From Taudactylus pleione (taxonomy: Eukaryota > Chordata > Amphibia > Anura > Myobatrachidae), in assembly GCA_031769625.1 (NCBI GenBank), contig JAUIMM010000697.1, positions 141,553 through 205,552 of the forward strand: a stretch of 64,000 bases of DNA, read 5' to 3'. Within the stretch, counting starts at the first letter, position 1. Every line of letters begins with the position of its first letter. Under the pieces are notes generated by a model. It did no database searches. It was not told the origin of the DNA and saw only the letters and a program-made list of their open reading frames with translations. Both the position numbers and the translations under genes were made by a program. Positions 15,001-24,900 of the stretch are shown one piece after another.

Positions 15001-16310
15001 CAGCGGTAACAGCAGTAACACAACAGTAATAGCAGTAACACAGTGGTAGTAGCAGTAACACAGTGGTAATAGCAGTAACAAAGTGGTAATAGCAGTAACA
15101 CAGTGGTAATAGCAGTAACACAGCAGTAACAGCAGTAACACAGTGGTAATAGCAGTAACAGCGGTAACAGCAGTAAAACAGCGGTAATAGCAGTAACACA
15201 GTGGTAATAGCAGTAACAGCGGTAACAGCAGTAAAACAGCGGTAATAGCAGTAACACATTGGTAATAGCAGTAATAGCGGTAACAGCAGTAACACAGCGG
15301 TAATAGCAGTAACACAGCGGTAACAGCAGTAACAAAGCGGTAATAGCAGTATCACAGCGGTAATAGCAGTAACACAGTGGTAATAGCAGTAACACAGCGG
15401 TAATAGCAGTAAAACAGCGGTAACAGCAGTAACACAGCGGTAACAGCAGTAACACAGCGATAACAGCAGTAACACAGCGGTAATAGCAGTAAAACAGCGG
15501 TAACAGCAGTAACACAGTGGTAATAGCAGTAAAACAGCAGTAACAGCAGTAACACAGCGGTAATAGCAGTAACACAGCAGTAACAGCAGTAACACAGCGG
15601 TAATAGCAGTAACACAGCAGTAACAGCAGTAACACAGCGGTAACAGCAGTAACACAGCGGTAATAGCAGTAAAACAGCGGTAACAGCAGTAACACAGCGG
15701 TAACAGCAGTAACACAGCGGTAACAGCAGTAACACAGCGGTAATAGCAGTATCACAGCGGTAATAGCAGTAACACAGCGGTAATAGCAGTAAAACAGCGG
15801 TAACACAGCAGTAAGAGCAGCAACACAGCGGTAACAGCAGTAACACAGCGGTAACAGCAGTAACACAGCGGTAACAGCAGTAACACAGCGGTAATAGCAG
15901 TAAAACAGCGGTAACAGCAGTAACACAGCGGTAACAGCAGTAACACAGCGGTAATAGCAGTATCACAGCGGTAACAGCAGTAACACAGCGGTAACAGCAG
16001 TAACACAGCGGTAACAGCAGTAACACAGCGGTAAGAGCAGTAACACAGTGGTAATAGCAGTAAAACAGCGGTAACAGCAGTAACACAGCGGTAACAGCAG
16101 TAACACAGCGGTAACAGCAGTAACACAGCGGTAATAGCAGTATCACAGCGGTAACAGCAGTAACACAGCGGTAACAGCAGTAACACAGCGGTAACAGCAG
16201 TTACACAGCGGTAATAGCAGTATCACAGCGGTAATAGCAGTAACACAGCGGTAATAGCAGTAAAACAGCGGTAACACAGCGGTAACAGCAGTAACACAGT
16301 GGTAACAGCA
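1..16310. repeat. Satellite A: 20-bp tandem array
   Basis: The stretch is an uninterrupted tandem array with consensus unit TAACACAGCGGTAACAGCAG (20 bp). It is open at the left window edge. Each unit is two half-units that differ by two bases, an AGCGGTAAC type (9 bp) and an AGCAGTAACAC type (11 bp). Local loss or repetition of a half-unit breaks the 20-bp register. Frequent variants are CAGTGG, CAACGG and CAGCAG in place of CAGCGG, plus TAAGAG, TAATAG and TAAAAG in place of TAACAG. The minus strand reads open over long distances in all three frames, while the plus strand is closed by TAA in every unit. I see no start context, introns or non-repeat protein sequence, so I call it satellite and not coding. 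The array ends where it meets AAAGCTCCGGGG near 16311. Confidence 0.97.
13100..16310. repeat. Satellite A subdomain rich in TAATAG units
   Basis: From about 13.1 kb to the end of the array the composition shifts. Units carrying CGGTAATAGCAG or TGGTAATAGCAG become common, AAAACAGCGG appears often, and the 9/11-bp shuffling seen on the left is rarer. The left part is richer in TAAGAG, TAAAAG and GGAACACAG variants. Such regional variants are expected when a satellite grows by local amplification of different founder units. The boundary is gradual and my position is approximate. Confidence 0.6.
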
Positions 16311-16742
16311 GAAAGCTCCGGGGGACACGGCCTGACAGGGGGCATGGTCATGGCTGCCCAAAAAAAATAATAATAATTTTGGGGCCGCGATGCACTGTGG
16401 GGCGCCATTTGCTGGGGGAGCCAGTCCCTCTTCCTTTTGCTGCTCCTCGGACCTTCATCTTCTGTCTTCCTCAGCCGCTCCCAGAATGCCATGCACGACG
16501 ACGTAACGCGGCGGGACATTATCAGGCTGGGAACCAGCATTCTGGGAGGGTTACTGGGAGACTTGGACTCCCGAGTCGGAGTTTCGGCAAAAGCGGGCAG
16601 GGTGATGGCGGCCACAGGTGGTGGGTAAGAGTGGGCGGGCGCCATCAGATTTGAAGGTGCCGGTGTGGTGACTGGGGCCATGCCCTCAGACCACTGCGCC
16701 CCGGGAGATAGCCCTGCTTGCCCACCTCTAAAACCGCCACTG
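16311..16742. mobile_element. Partial DNA-transposon-like repeat, left side lost
   Basis: Non-satellite sequence begins abruptly at about 16311. On its right it ends in CCACCTCTAAAACCGCCACTG, whose reverse complement starts CAGTGGCGGTTTTAGAGG. Terminal CAGTGGCGG is typical of hAT-like non-autonomous elements. No matching left terminus is visible, so the left part was probably lost at the satellite junction. The interior is GC-rich and contains short open frames on both strands, none with a recognisable domain. Assignment to hAT rests only on the terminus. Confidence 0.4.
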
Positions 16743-16784
16743 AATGTTATACTGAACACAAGAAAGATGGCAGCGAAAAAACTG

Positions 16785-16835
16785 CACTTATCGTAGATTT
16801 TTTCATCAGATCCCGAAAGAAATCCACGATAAGTG
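16785..16835. repeat. Imperfect hairpin, 16-bp arms
   Basis: CACTTATCGTAGATTT (16785-16800) pairs with AAATCCACGATAAGTG (16820-16835), with one mismatch and a 19-base loop. It lies in otherwise unassigned sequence just right of the partial transposon-like repeat. A second hairpin follows within 50 bp. Confidence 0.75.
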
Positions 16836-16883
16836 GCCGCATCTGGCAACACTTCGGGGCTAATTGGAGAGTCCCACAATGAT

Positions 16884-16916
16884 CTATTAGCAGCGCTACT
16901 TTAGCTCTGCTAATAG
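16884..16916. repeat. Perfect 10-bp hairpin
   Basis: CTATTAGCAG (16884-16893) and CTGCTAATAG (16907-16916) are perfect reverse complements around a 13-base loop, which itself contains AGCG/AGCT-type complementarity. With the hairpin at 16785 this makes a small cluster of local inverted repeats. The function is unknown. Flanking sequence from 16743 to 17114 shows no gene. Confidence 0.75.
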
Positions 16917-17114
16917 GATGACGGCTAAGTAATACGCACATGAGCTGTTTTATTATACTTTAAATTTACGTCTTCCTATAGTTTGTATCACACAATATGT
17001 TAAAGTAAGAACACACCATATACATTTTTATTTTACCTCCTCTACCCATGAGCCTTAAACAAGAACAGCATAATCACTGATGTAGGAGATTTGCTGTGTG
17101 GCTTAGATAACTAA

Positions 17115-17680
17115 GGGCCTGATTCAGCAAGGAACGCAAAGGAGAGAATGCACGCACTTGGCCAATGTTTTCGCACTGCGTATGTGTATGCTTCGCACTG
17201 CGCGTGTACGAAATAGCCAGTGTGTTGGGGTTAGGGTACGCAGACTACACGCAGTGTTTAGACAGACTCTTCCAATATTGATTGACAGGAAGTGCCGTTT
17301 GCGGGTGGTGACGGGGAGTGGTCAGTCGAACGCAGGTGTGCCTGTGCGTTGGGACGCTGTTATAGGGGCGTGCATAAGTAAGGCAGTGAGGCGGGATATG
17401 CAGCCATACCGTAAACTGTACACGGGAAGCGGCCAAATTCCTGCAGCAGGTCAGGTCAAACACTATTGTGCGTATGGGTCCGATGGCTCTCGATGTTACC
17501 AATGTTTCCGCTATCTTGCGTACTGATCAAGCTGTGAGTAAAGGGAGATGGGCGGCTTAGTATGGGGGTGGGCGTCTGCATCTTGTGCTGCTGTATCCGT
17601 GAGTATGCATTGACTTGCATATTCTCGCAGCGACCGGATGCGTGCATCTGCTAGCGTGCGTTCCTCACTGAATCTGGCCC
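17115..17680. mobile_element. Non-autonomous DNA element, GGGCCTGATTCAG-type ends
   Basis: The left end GGGCCTGATTCAG (from 17115) continues to AGGAACGCA. The right end, read in reverse complement from 17680, is GGGCCAGATTCAG and also continues to AGGAACGCA. That is about 24 bp of terminal inverted repeat with three mismatches. The 566-bp interior has no transposase. Related ends recur at 40699, 41192, 41408 and 41447, so this is one family of small transposons. I cannot fix a target duplication (left flank TAA, right flank AAT), so the superfamily stays open. Confidence 0.7.
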
Positions 17681-17781
17681 AATGTGCCTAGGATCTATCT
17701 GGTATATGTTTTCTTATCCGCATGGGGTGGGCACTGACTCACTCACTGTTTGGGTACCATACATTCCCCACAAGATGATAT

Positions 17782-17789
17782 ATGTATAG
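17782..17789. repeat. hAT-1 target duplication, left copy
   Basis: ATGTATAG directly precedes the terminal TAGGGGTG of the hAT element. The same 8 bp directly follow its right terminus at 28646-28653. Eight-base target duplications are the hallmark of hAT insertion. Confidence 0.93.
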
Positions 17790-17805
17790 TAGGGGTGAGC
17801 AGGCT

Positions 17806-17880
17806 CGGATTTCTGAAATCCGAACCCCCCCGAGCCCCCCGATCCGAGTCAGGCTGGACTTTTCCCGCCTGACTCGGATC
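17806..17880. repeat. Subterminal inverted repeats of hAT-1
   Basis: Two hairpins lie just inside the left terminus. CGGATTTCTGAAATCCG (17806-17822) is a perfect palindrome with a 3-base centre. GATCCGAGTCAGGC (17841-17854) pairs perfectly with GCCTGACTCGGATC (17867-17880). Subterminal repeats of this kind usually bind hAT transposase; that role is inferred here. The second hAT at 30718 has a similar but decayed arrangement. Confidence 0.8.
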
Positions 17881-17937
17881 TGAAATCGAGGCAAAACGTC
17901 ATCATCCCGCCTTCCAGGTCTCGCGGATTTTGGATTC

Positions 17938-17945
17938 TATATAAG
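17938..17945 (+). promoter_or_regulatory. TATA box of hAT-1
   Basis: TATATAAG lies about 150 bp inside the left end. It is followed within 50 bp by GCCATTTTCTCACTCGGCTG and then an AGGGAGGG motif. The second hAT has the same succession after its own TATATAAGG at 30891. Retention of the block in both elements supports a promoter; no transcript evidence is available. Confidence 0.65.
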
Positions 17946-18055
17946 GTACCAGCGTCGGGGCCATTTTCTCACTCGGCTGTGGACAGTGAAGAGGGAGGGT
18001 GGGAGTTAGGGCTGGCTGGGCTGTGTAGTGCAGTGTAGTGCAGTGTAGTGTTGCG

Positions 18056-18240
18056 CTTTGCTGCGCTGTGCTGCTGTTGTCCATAGGGGCTGTGCCCACT
18101 CCTCCAAAGTCCATAGGGGCTGGCTGTGCTGTGCTGCTGTTATCCATAGGGGCTGTGTCCACTCCTCCAAAGTCCATAGGGGCTGGCTGTGTTGTGCTGT
18201 GCTGCTGTTGTCCATAGAGGCTGTGTCCACCCCAAAGTCC
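18056..18240. repeat. Minisatellite of about 60 bp in the hAT-1 leader
   Basis: Three imperfect tandem copies share GTGCTGCTGT, TCCATAGGGGCTG and CCACTCCTCCAAAGTCC. The third copy is shortened near its end. They lie downstream of the TATA box and upstream of the transposase. Short open frames on both strands through here are by-products of the repetition. Confidence 0.85.
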
Positions 18241-18329
18241 TGTGCAGTGTCCCAGCCCTTAAGGGGTGCTGTAGTGTTGTCCAGGGAGTGCTCTGTCCAT
18301 CAGGGGTGCTCCCCCATAGTGCAAAAAAA

Positions 18330-19140
18330 ATATTTTTTTTCTGTGTTTGTGAATTGTGTGCGCAGTAGCCACACGTGCATCAACAAAGTAGAACCAAGCG
18401 TGTGCCTGTGTCATAAAGGGCCGGCTGGCTTAACCGTTAAAGGGTGCTGTAACCCCCAAAGTGCACTCCAAGCCAAATAAAAAAATATTTTCTGTGTTTG
18501 TGAATTGTGTGCACTGTGGCTGCACATGCATCAACAAAGGAGCAGCGCCAAGCGTGCGCCTGTGTCCCATAAGTAAAGGGCCGGCTGGCTTGTCCGTTAA
18601 AGGGTGCTGTAAACCCCAAAGTGCGCTCCGCAAAAAATAAAAATAATTCTTCTGTGTGAATTGTGAATTGTGTGGGCTGTAGCTGCACCTGCATCCTCAA
18701 AGCAGCAGCGACAAGCGTGCGTCTGTCTGTTTAAGGGTGGTGTAACCCCCAAAGTGCACTCCAACAAATATAAAACATTTTCTTCTGTGTTTGTGAATTG
18801 TGTGCACTGTACGTGCCTCCTCAAAGCAGCAGTGCCTAGCGTGCGTCTGTCTGTTAAAGGGTGGTGTAACCCTCAAAGTGCGCTCCACAAAGAATAAAAA
18901 ATTCTTCTTTTTTTTCTGTCTTTGTGAATTGTGTGCACTGTAGCTGCACGTGCATCAACAAAGGAGCAGCGCCAAGCGTGCTCCTGTGTCCCATAAGTAA
19001 AGTGCCGGCTGGCTCATTTCTTAAAGGGTGGTGTAACCCACAAAGTGCACTAGTCTCCAACAAAAATAAAAAATTGTTTTCTGTGTTTGTGTGCGCCTTA
19101 GCCGCACATGTATATCAATATAACATAAATGGAGGACCAA
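18330..19140. repeat. Minisatellite of 130-165 bp, six units, in the hAT-1 leader
   Basis: Six diverged tandem units begin with versions of CTGTGTTTGTGAATTGTGTG near 18341, 18491, 18650, 18783, 18917 and 19080. Each runs through a GCATCAACAAAG-like segment, CAAGCGTGCG, and TTAAAGGGTGGTGTAACCC to an A-rich stretch. Spacing varies from about 133 to 163 bp. The first ATG of the transposase frame follows at 19300. This is noncoding leader sequence of the transposon, repeated in place. Confidence 0.85.
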
Positions 19141-19299
19141 ACTTTCTCCGATAAAAATAAAATAGGGAAAGATCAAGAACCACTTCCTCCTAGTGCTGAA
19201 GGTGCTGCCACTAGTCAAGACATAGACGATAACATGCCATCAACGTCGTCTGCCAAGGCCGATGCCCAATGTCATAGTAGAGGGCACATATAATCCAAA

Positions 19300-19795
19300 A
19301 TGACAAAGTTCAGGAAAATTACCTTAAAAAAAATATTTAAATCATCTGAGGAGAAGCATAAACTTGCCAATATGCCATTTACGACACGGAGTGGCAAGGA
19401 ATGGCTAAGGTCTTTCCCTATGTTCATGACTAGTGGTTCAGCTTCACATGACGATGGAAGCCCTCCTCCCACTAAAAAAATCAAACGAGTTAAGCTGGCA
19501 AAAGCACAGCGAAGAACTGTGCGTTCTAAGAAGATATCACAAATCCCCAAGGAGAGTCCAAGTGTGGTGGCGGTTGCGATGCCTGACCTTCCCAGCACTG
19601 GACGGGAAGAGGTGGCTCTTTCCACCATTTGCACGCCCTCTGCAAGTGCTGAAAGGAGCACCCACAGTCCACTTGCTGATATGCAAATTGAAGATGTCAC
19701 TGTTGAAGTACAACAGGATGAGGATACTGGTGTAGCTGGCGCTGAGGAGGAAGTTGGCGAGGAGGATTCTGATGGTGATGTGGTTTGTTTAAATC
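19300..19795 (+). pseudogene. hAT-1 transposase pseudogene, N-terminal segment
   Basis: Reading from ATG at 19300 gives about 160 residues that begin MTKFRKITLKKIF. They include a basic stretch (PTKKIKRVKLAKAQRR) and an acidic run before the BED finger (EEEVGEEDSDGD). This resembles the low-complexity N terminus of ZBED-type hAT transposases. The open frame runs on to 19938, but the residues that fit a BED finger are in another frame from about 19785. A frameshift therefore lies near 19780-19800; a lost intron could produce the same picture. The start is the first ATG after the leader minisatellites. Nuclear localisation is inferred from the basic stretch. Confidence 0.75.
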
Positions 19796-20870
19796 AGTTG
19801 TCCGTGGGAGGAAAAAGCCCATCACGGTCACGCCTGGGCAGAAGACCAAACATTCCACCTCTTTGGTCTGGCAATATTTCTATCCAAATCCGGACAACAA
19901 CTGTCTTGCCATATGTACCATATGTAAAGGTGAAATAAGTAGGGGTAGGGACGTTAACCACCTAGGAACATCCTCCCTTATACGGCACCTGGAGTGCGTT
20001 CATAAAAAGTTACTGTCAAGTTCAGAAACTTTGGCTAAGACCGTAAGCAGTCCAGGGACACCTAAATCCCGTTGTCCTGTTGTATCCAAGTGCCTGCAAA
20101 CCGCACCGTCAACTCCCTCCTTGTCAATTTCCTCCTTAGTCAGGATTGGAAGTAGTCCTGCAGGCCATGTCACTGGCATGACTGACTCTCCTATCCGGGA
20201 TTCCTCCGGAGGATCCTGCATTGCTACGCCTACTGCTGTCGCTGCTGCTGTTGCTGGGAGTCGTTCATCATCCCAGAGAGGAAGTAGGAACACCACTACT
20301 TTTACTAAACAATTGACCCTCCAACAGTCCTTAGCAAGGAGGATGAAGTACGAGAGCAGTCATCCTGAAGCAAAACGTATAACTGAGGCCTTGACTGCTA
20401 TGTTGGTGTTAGACGTGCGGCCGGTATCCGCCATTAGTGCAGTGGGATTTAGACAATTGATGGAGGTAGTGTGTCCCCGGTTCCAAATCCCGTCTAGATT
20501 CCACTTCACTAGGCAGGCGATACAGAGACTGTACAGAAACGTCAGAAAAAGTGTCCTTAGTGTCCTGAAAAATGCGGTTGTACCCAATGTCCACTTAACC
20601 ACGGAAATGTGGACAAGTGGAACAGGGCAGACTAAGGACTATATGACTGTGACAGCCCACTGGGTAGATGTATCACCTTATGCAGCAACAACAGCAGCGT
20701 CACCAGTAGCAGCATCTCAGAAACGCCAGCTCATTCCAAGGCAGGCTACGCTGTGTATCACCGGTTTCAGTAAGAGGCACACCGCCGACAACCTCTTAGA
20801 GAAACTGAGGGAAATCATTGCCCACTTACCCCACTTAGACTCTCCTGGGGATTTGAGATATCTGACAACG
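19785..20870 (+). pseudogene. hAT-1 transposase pseudogene, BED finger and N-terminal core
   Basis: Numbered from 19785, this frame has a BED zinc finger: W29, C44, C47, H68 and H73 in the order W...C-x2-C...H-x4-H. After a Ser/Thr-rich linker come LTLQQSLARR, then a hAT core segment with VVPNVHLTTEMWTS and a MTVTAHWVD-type strand. BED fingers bind DNA and are standard in Ac-like hAT transposases. Alignment with family members is lost near 20860, where the sequence matching the conserved catalytic TDNATN/HVPCFAHT region shifts to another frame. The frame that stays open to 20939 is therefore out of register at its end. Confidence 0.88.
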
Positions 20871-21319
20871 CCACCAATATTGTGCGGGCATTACATCTGG
20901 GAAAATTCCAGCACGTCCCATGTTTTGCTCACACAATAAAGTTGGTGGTGCAGAAGTTTCTGAAAAGCGACAGGGGCGTGCAGGAGATGCTTTGGGTGGC
21001 CCACTTTCGCCATTCAGCGACTGCGTGCCGAAGACTGGAGCGCCAGCAAACACTCTGGAACCTGCCCCGCCATCACCTGAAGCAAGAGGTTGTGACGCGG
21101 TGGAACTCAACCCTCTATATGCTTCAGAGGATGAAGGAGCAGCAAAAGGCCATTCAAGCCTATACATCCACCTATGACATAGGCAAAGGAGGGGGTATGC
21201 ACCTGACTCAAGCTCAGTGGAGAATGATTTCCGTGTTGTGCAAGGTTCCCCAGCCCTTCGAACTTGCCACACGTGAAGTCAGTTCAGACACTGCCGGCTT
21301 CAGTCAGGTCATTCCCCTC
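20860..21319 (+). pseudogene. hAT-1 transposase pseudogene, catalytic middle
   Basis: This third frame gives SDNATNIVRALHLGK followed by HVPCFAHTIKLVV, the signature around the second catalytic region of hAT transposases. Next comes TRWNSTLYMLQRMKEQQ, the conserved RWNS helix. The reading stops being hAT at 21319, where a Gypsy LTR begins. On the far side of the insertion the hAT reading resumes at 27194 in the same frame, because the inserted length plus the duplicated 5 bp totals 5,874 bases, a multiple of three. The insertion disrupts the protein but would not by itself shift the frame. Confidence 0.9.
21315..21319. repeat. Gypsy target duplication, left copy
   Basis: CCCTC at 21315-21319 is repeated at 27189-27193 immediately after the other LTR. 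Five bases is the usual Ty3/Gypsy target duplication. Confidence 0.9.
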
Positions 21320-21911
21320 TGTGAGGATACCGGGTGTCCTGGGTATCCTGGGGTTCAGGGATCACACAGTGGAGCAGGTTATAATGAAGGAATGATGAAC
21401 TTTATTCATGGAGACACAGAAATTCAGCAAACAGTAAGCAGGGTTATATCATTACAGTCCACTCAGAGTTCAGCAAAGTCTTTTCCAGCTGCTGTATATC
21501 TCTTCCCTACCTGGCCAGCTGTAACAGGGAACACAGAGCTGCTATATATCTCTTCCCTACCTGGCCAGCTGTAACAGGGCACACAGAGCTGTTATATATC
21601 TTAAGACACTGAGAGGGGACAACACCCCAACCTTCAGAGTCACACTCTACACACACACTATCCCACAATTCCTCTTGCTGCACCACCCTACTTCCCTCTC
21701 TCTCCCTCATTGGTGGGCTCAGGTGTCAGTCTTTGCAGAGAGGAAGGAGGAGGGTTTTGTAACAGGAACACACCTTTGCTGTCTGCTGCTGGCAAACTTC
21801 CTGTATGAGACATGCAGACTGAGGGTTTCAATTTAAGAACACAGAACTGGGTCATAACTCTTTTCAACATGCAGGCAAGTCCTAGAAGTCCTTTTCCCTT
21901 GTCTCCTCACA
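21320..21911 (-). repeat. Gypsy 3' LTR (left copy on the plus strand)
   Basis: The LTR is 592 bp, opens with TGTGAGGA and closes with TCCTCACA. It contains an internal tandem duplication of about 48 bp around TATATCTCTTCCCTACCTGG (two copies near 21495-21590). On the minus strand AATAAA occurs at 21401-21406, a plausible polyadenylation signal. By eye I find no base difference from the other LTR. Confidence 0.95.
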
Positions 21912-21913
21912 TA

Positions 21914-21926
21914 CCTCCCCCTTCTT
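21914..21926 (-). promoter_or_regulatory. Polypurine tract of the Gypsy element
   Basis: On the minus strand the sequence is AAGAAGGGGGAGG, ending two bases before the 3' LTR. A purine run in this place primes plus-strand DNA synthesis in LTR retrotransposons. Confidence 0.85.
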
Positions 21927-24900
21927 AAATCGAGGAGACAGACATGGTCCCAATGTTGGAGTCCTGACTGTCGACTCGGCCCGAGGGTCTGCGAAGCTTG
22001 ATATTTGTTTCCTCACATCTGGATAGCCCGTCAGCATTGTGATGTTCTCGTCCCTTTTTGTGAGAAATGGAAAAGTTGAAACTTTGTAACGCCAGACTCC
22101 ACCTCAACAACCTCCCATTTTCCCCCGAGGTTCTGTTTAGCCAATACAACGGGTTATGGTCAGTGACAACAGTAAATTCTTTCCCATAAAGATATGGTTG
22201 TAGCTTCTTTAAGGCCCAGACTATGGCTAGACATTCTTTTTCAATAGTGGCGTAGGCTATCTCTCGGTCAGCTAGTTTACGGGATAGATACACAATTGGA
22301 TGTTCCCTACCATCTGCTCCCACTTGACTCAACACTGCCCCAAGTCCACACCCTGATGCGTCTGTCTGCACAATAAACTTTCTGTTGTAGTCAGGGGCAG
22401 CCAACACTGGGGCTCGAGTCAGCAAGTCTTTTAAGGTGTTGAAAGCTTGCTCACATTCAACAGTCCATTCAATATTCCGAGCATATCTCTTTTTGGTCAA
22501 GTCTGTCAGAGCCTTGGCCACGGTGCTGTAATGTGGTATAAATTTCCTGTAATAGCCAGCGACTCCAAGGAACGCCCGCACTTGTTTTTGGTTGACAGGT
22601 TGGGGCCAATTGGAAATAGCCTCCACCTTTGCCGGATCAGGTCTGATAGCACCTCCTCCGACCCGATGTCCTAGGTACTGAACCTCAGCCATCCCCATTT
22701 GACACTTATCTGGGCGTATGGTGAGTCCAGCCTGTCTAATCCTCTTCAGCACTTCTGTCACCTGAATTAAATGCTCCTCCCAGGTATGGCTGAAGATGGC
22801 AATGTCATCTAAGTAGGCTTGGGAAAAGTCTTGACACCCCTCCAAGAGGTCATTAACCATTCGCTGGAATGTGGCAGGGGCGTTCTTCATCCCGAAAGGC
22901 ATTGTAGTCCACTCAAAGAGTCCTTCCGGTGTGATGAAGGCAGAACGCTCCTGGGCCTCTTTGGTAAGTGGGATTTGCCAGTAGCCTTTGCTCAAATCCA
23001 ATGTTGAGACAAACTCAGCCCCTCCAATCCGATCCAGTATCTCATCAACACGGGGCATAGGGTAAGCATCAGTGGTGGTGACTTCGTTCAATTTGCGATA
23101 GTCCACACAAAACCGTGTGGTCCCATCTTTCTTGGGAACCAACACAACCCCAGCAGCCCATGGGCTTTTAGATGGCACTATGACCCCCAAAGCTAGCATC
23201 TCCTCGATCTCAGCCTTTACCTGCCTCATAACACCTGGAGTCATCCGGTAAGCGACTTGTCGGATGGGCCTAGCACTCCCAGTGTCCACATGGTGGGCGG
23301 TCAGATGAGTTCGACCAGGTAGACAAGAAAACTGGGCCTGTTCAGCCTCTAAGATCCTCCACATCTCTTGCTGCTGGGCTGCATTCAACTGTTGTCCCAC
23401 CTGGACTGATTCCACTCCTTTCTTCTCTTTAGCAGCTCCCAAAAGGTCAAGCAATGGATCAGTTTCTGGTGCCTCCATTGGAGGACAACATACCGCCATT
23501 GTTACTACTTGACGATCACGATAGGCCTTAATTCGATTTATATGGAAGGTGCGTAGGTACTTCCCTCCCTTATCCAGGGCAATCACGTAATTGACCGGCC
23601 CGGTGCGCCTTACCACGGTATACGGTCCTTCCCACATAGCCTGCAGTTTGTTTCTTCGCACTGGGATAAGCACCATTACTTTTTGCCCTGGATGCAACTC
23701 TCGGTCTTGAGCATGGGCGTCATACCATTCCTTTTGTCTCTCTTGTGATTCCCTGAGATGCTCTTGGGTTAACTGTAGCAATCTTCTCATGCGGTTCCGC
23801 ATATTCTCTACATATTGTAAAATGGGCTGCTGGTGTTCTTGGAAAGTTCCCTCCCAGCTCTCTTTGACCAGGTCTAGAGGCCCCCGCACTTTCCGGCCGT
23901 ACAAAAGTTCAAATGGGGAATATCCAGTAGACGCCTGTGGGACTTCCCGATAAGCGAAGAGAAGCTGTTGAAGGGCTCTCTCCCAGTCCCTCCCCTCGGA
24001 CAGCACGTAAGCTTGTAGAAGTCTTTTTAGCGTTCCATTGAAACGTTCACAGAGTCCGTTGGTCTGTGGATGGTAAGAGGTGGTCCGAAGAGGTCGAACC
24101 CCCCACTTTTCCCACAGGGTTTGCATTAGTTCACCTTGGAATTGGGGCCCTTGATCTGTGATGACTTCCTGTGGGTATCCAAGCCGACTGAATATGTCTG
24201 TTAATGCTTGCGCAACGTGTTCTGTGTCAATAGATGATAGGGCCACAGCCTCAGGATAGCGTGTAGCAAAGTCCACCAGTGTTAGGATGTACTTCTTTCC
24301 CGTATGACTGGGAATAGCTAATGGTCCAATTAGGTCTATGGCAACACGGGCAAAGGGCTCCCCTATAATAGGTAATGGGTGCAGAGGAGCTTTTCGCTGG
24401 GGCTTCCCGAGCCTTTGGCAGGTATTGCAGGTGTCTCGATACTGCTTAACGTCTCTAGAGATTCGTGGCCAGAAGAAATTCCGCAACAATCGTGCCAGTG
24501 TTTTACGGGTGCCAAAATGCCCGGCCGCTGGAATGTCATGAGCAAGGGCTAGTAATTGTGCTCTGTACGGTGTAGGTACCACCAACTGTTTAGTAGGCAT
24601 TACTGTTTCCTGTCCAGACTGAAGAACGACCACTCGGTACAGCAATTCCTCTTCCCAAACTATCTTGCTCCCATCAGCTGTTTCCAACCCCAGGTCGGCT
24701 GTGCTCCTTAATTTACTTAGGGAAGGGTCTGTCCGTTGGGCCTGTCGAAACTCGCTCCGGTCCACCTCCCCCAAGTCTAACTCTGAAGTACTGGACAAGA
24801 AACTGGAATCACTCACCATTGTGGTCGGGGTAGGTTGGTTCTGTTCTGAATCTGTCACCTGGGTCACTGCTCTTTGGGTTTGGCTCCGGGTCACCACTTG

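Noticed and set aside
1..16310. CRISPR array
   Set aside because: Units are contiguous and degenerate with no unique spacers, and the context is a eukaryotic transposon-rich genome.
396..16361. Very long minus-strand open frames (up to about 1,780 codons) rich in Cys, Tyr, Leu and Val
   Set aside because: They are the 20-bp satellite read in three cycling frames. Overlapping frames give the same peptide, there is no non-repeat sequence, and starts are arbitrary ATGs within variant units.
19272..19700. Minus-strand 142-codon frame opposite the hAT transposase
   Set aside because: It is a shadow of the plus-strand transposase, which has a recognisable BED finger and hAT motifs.
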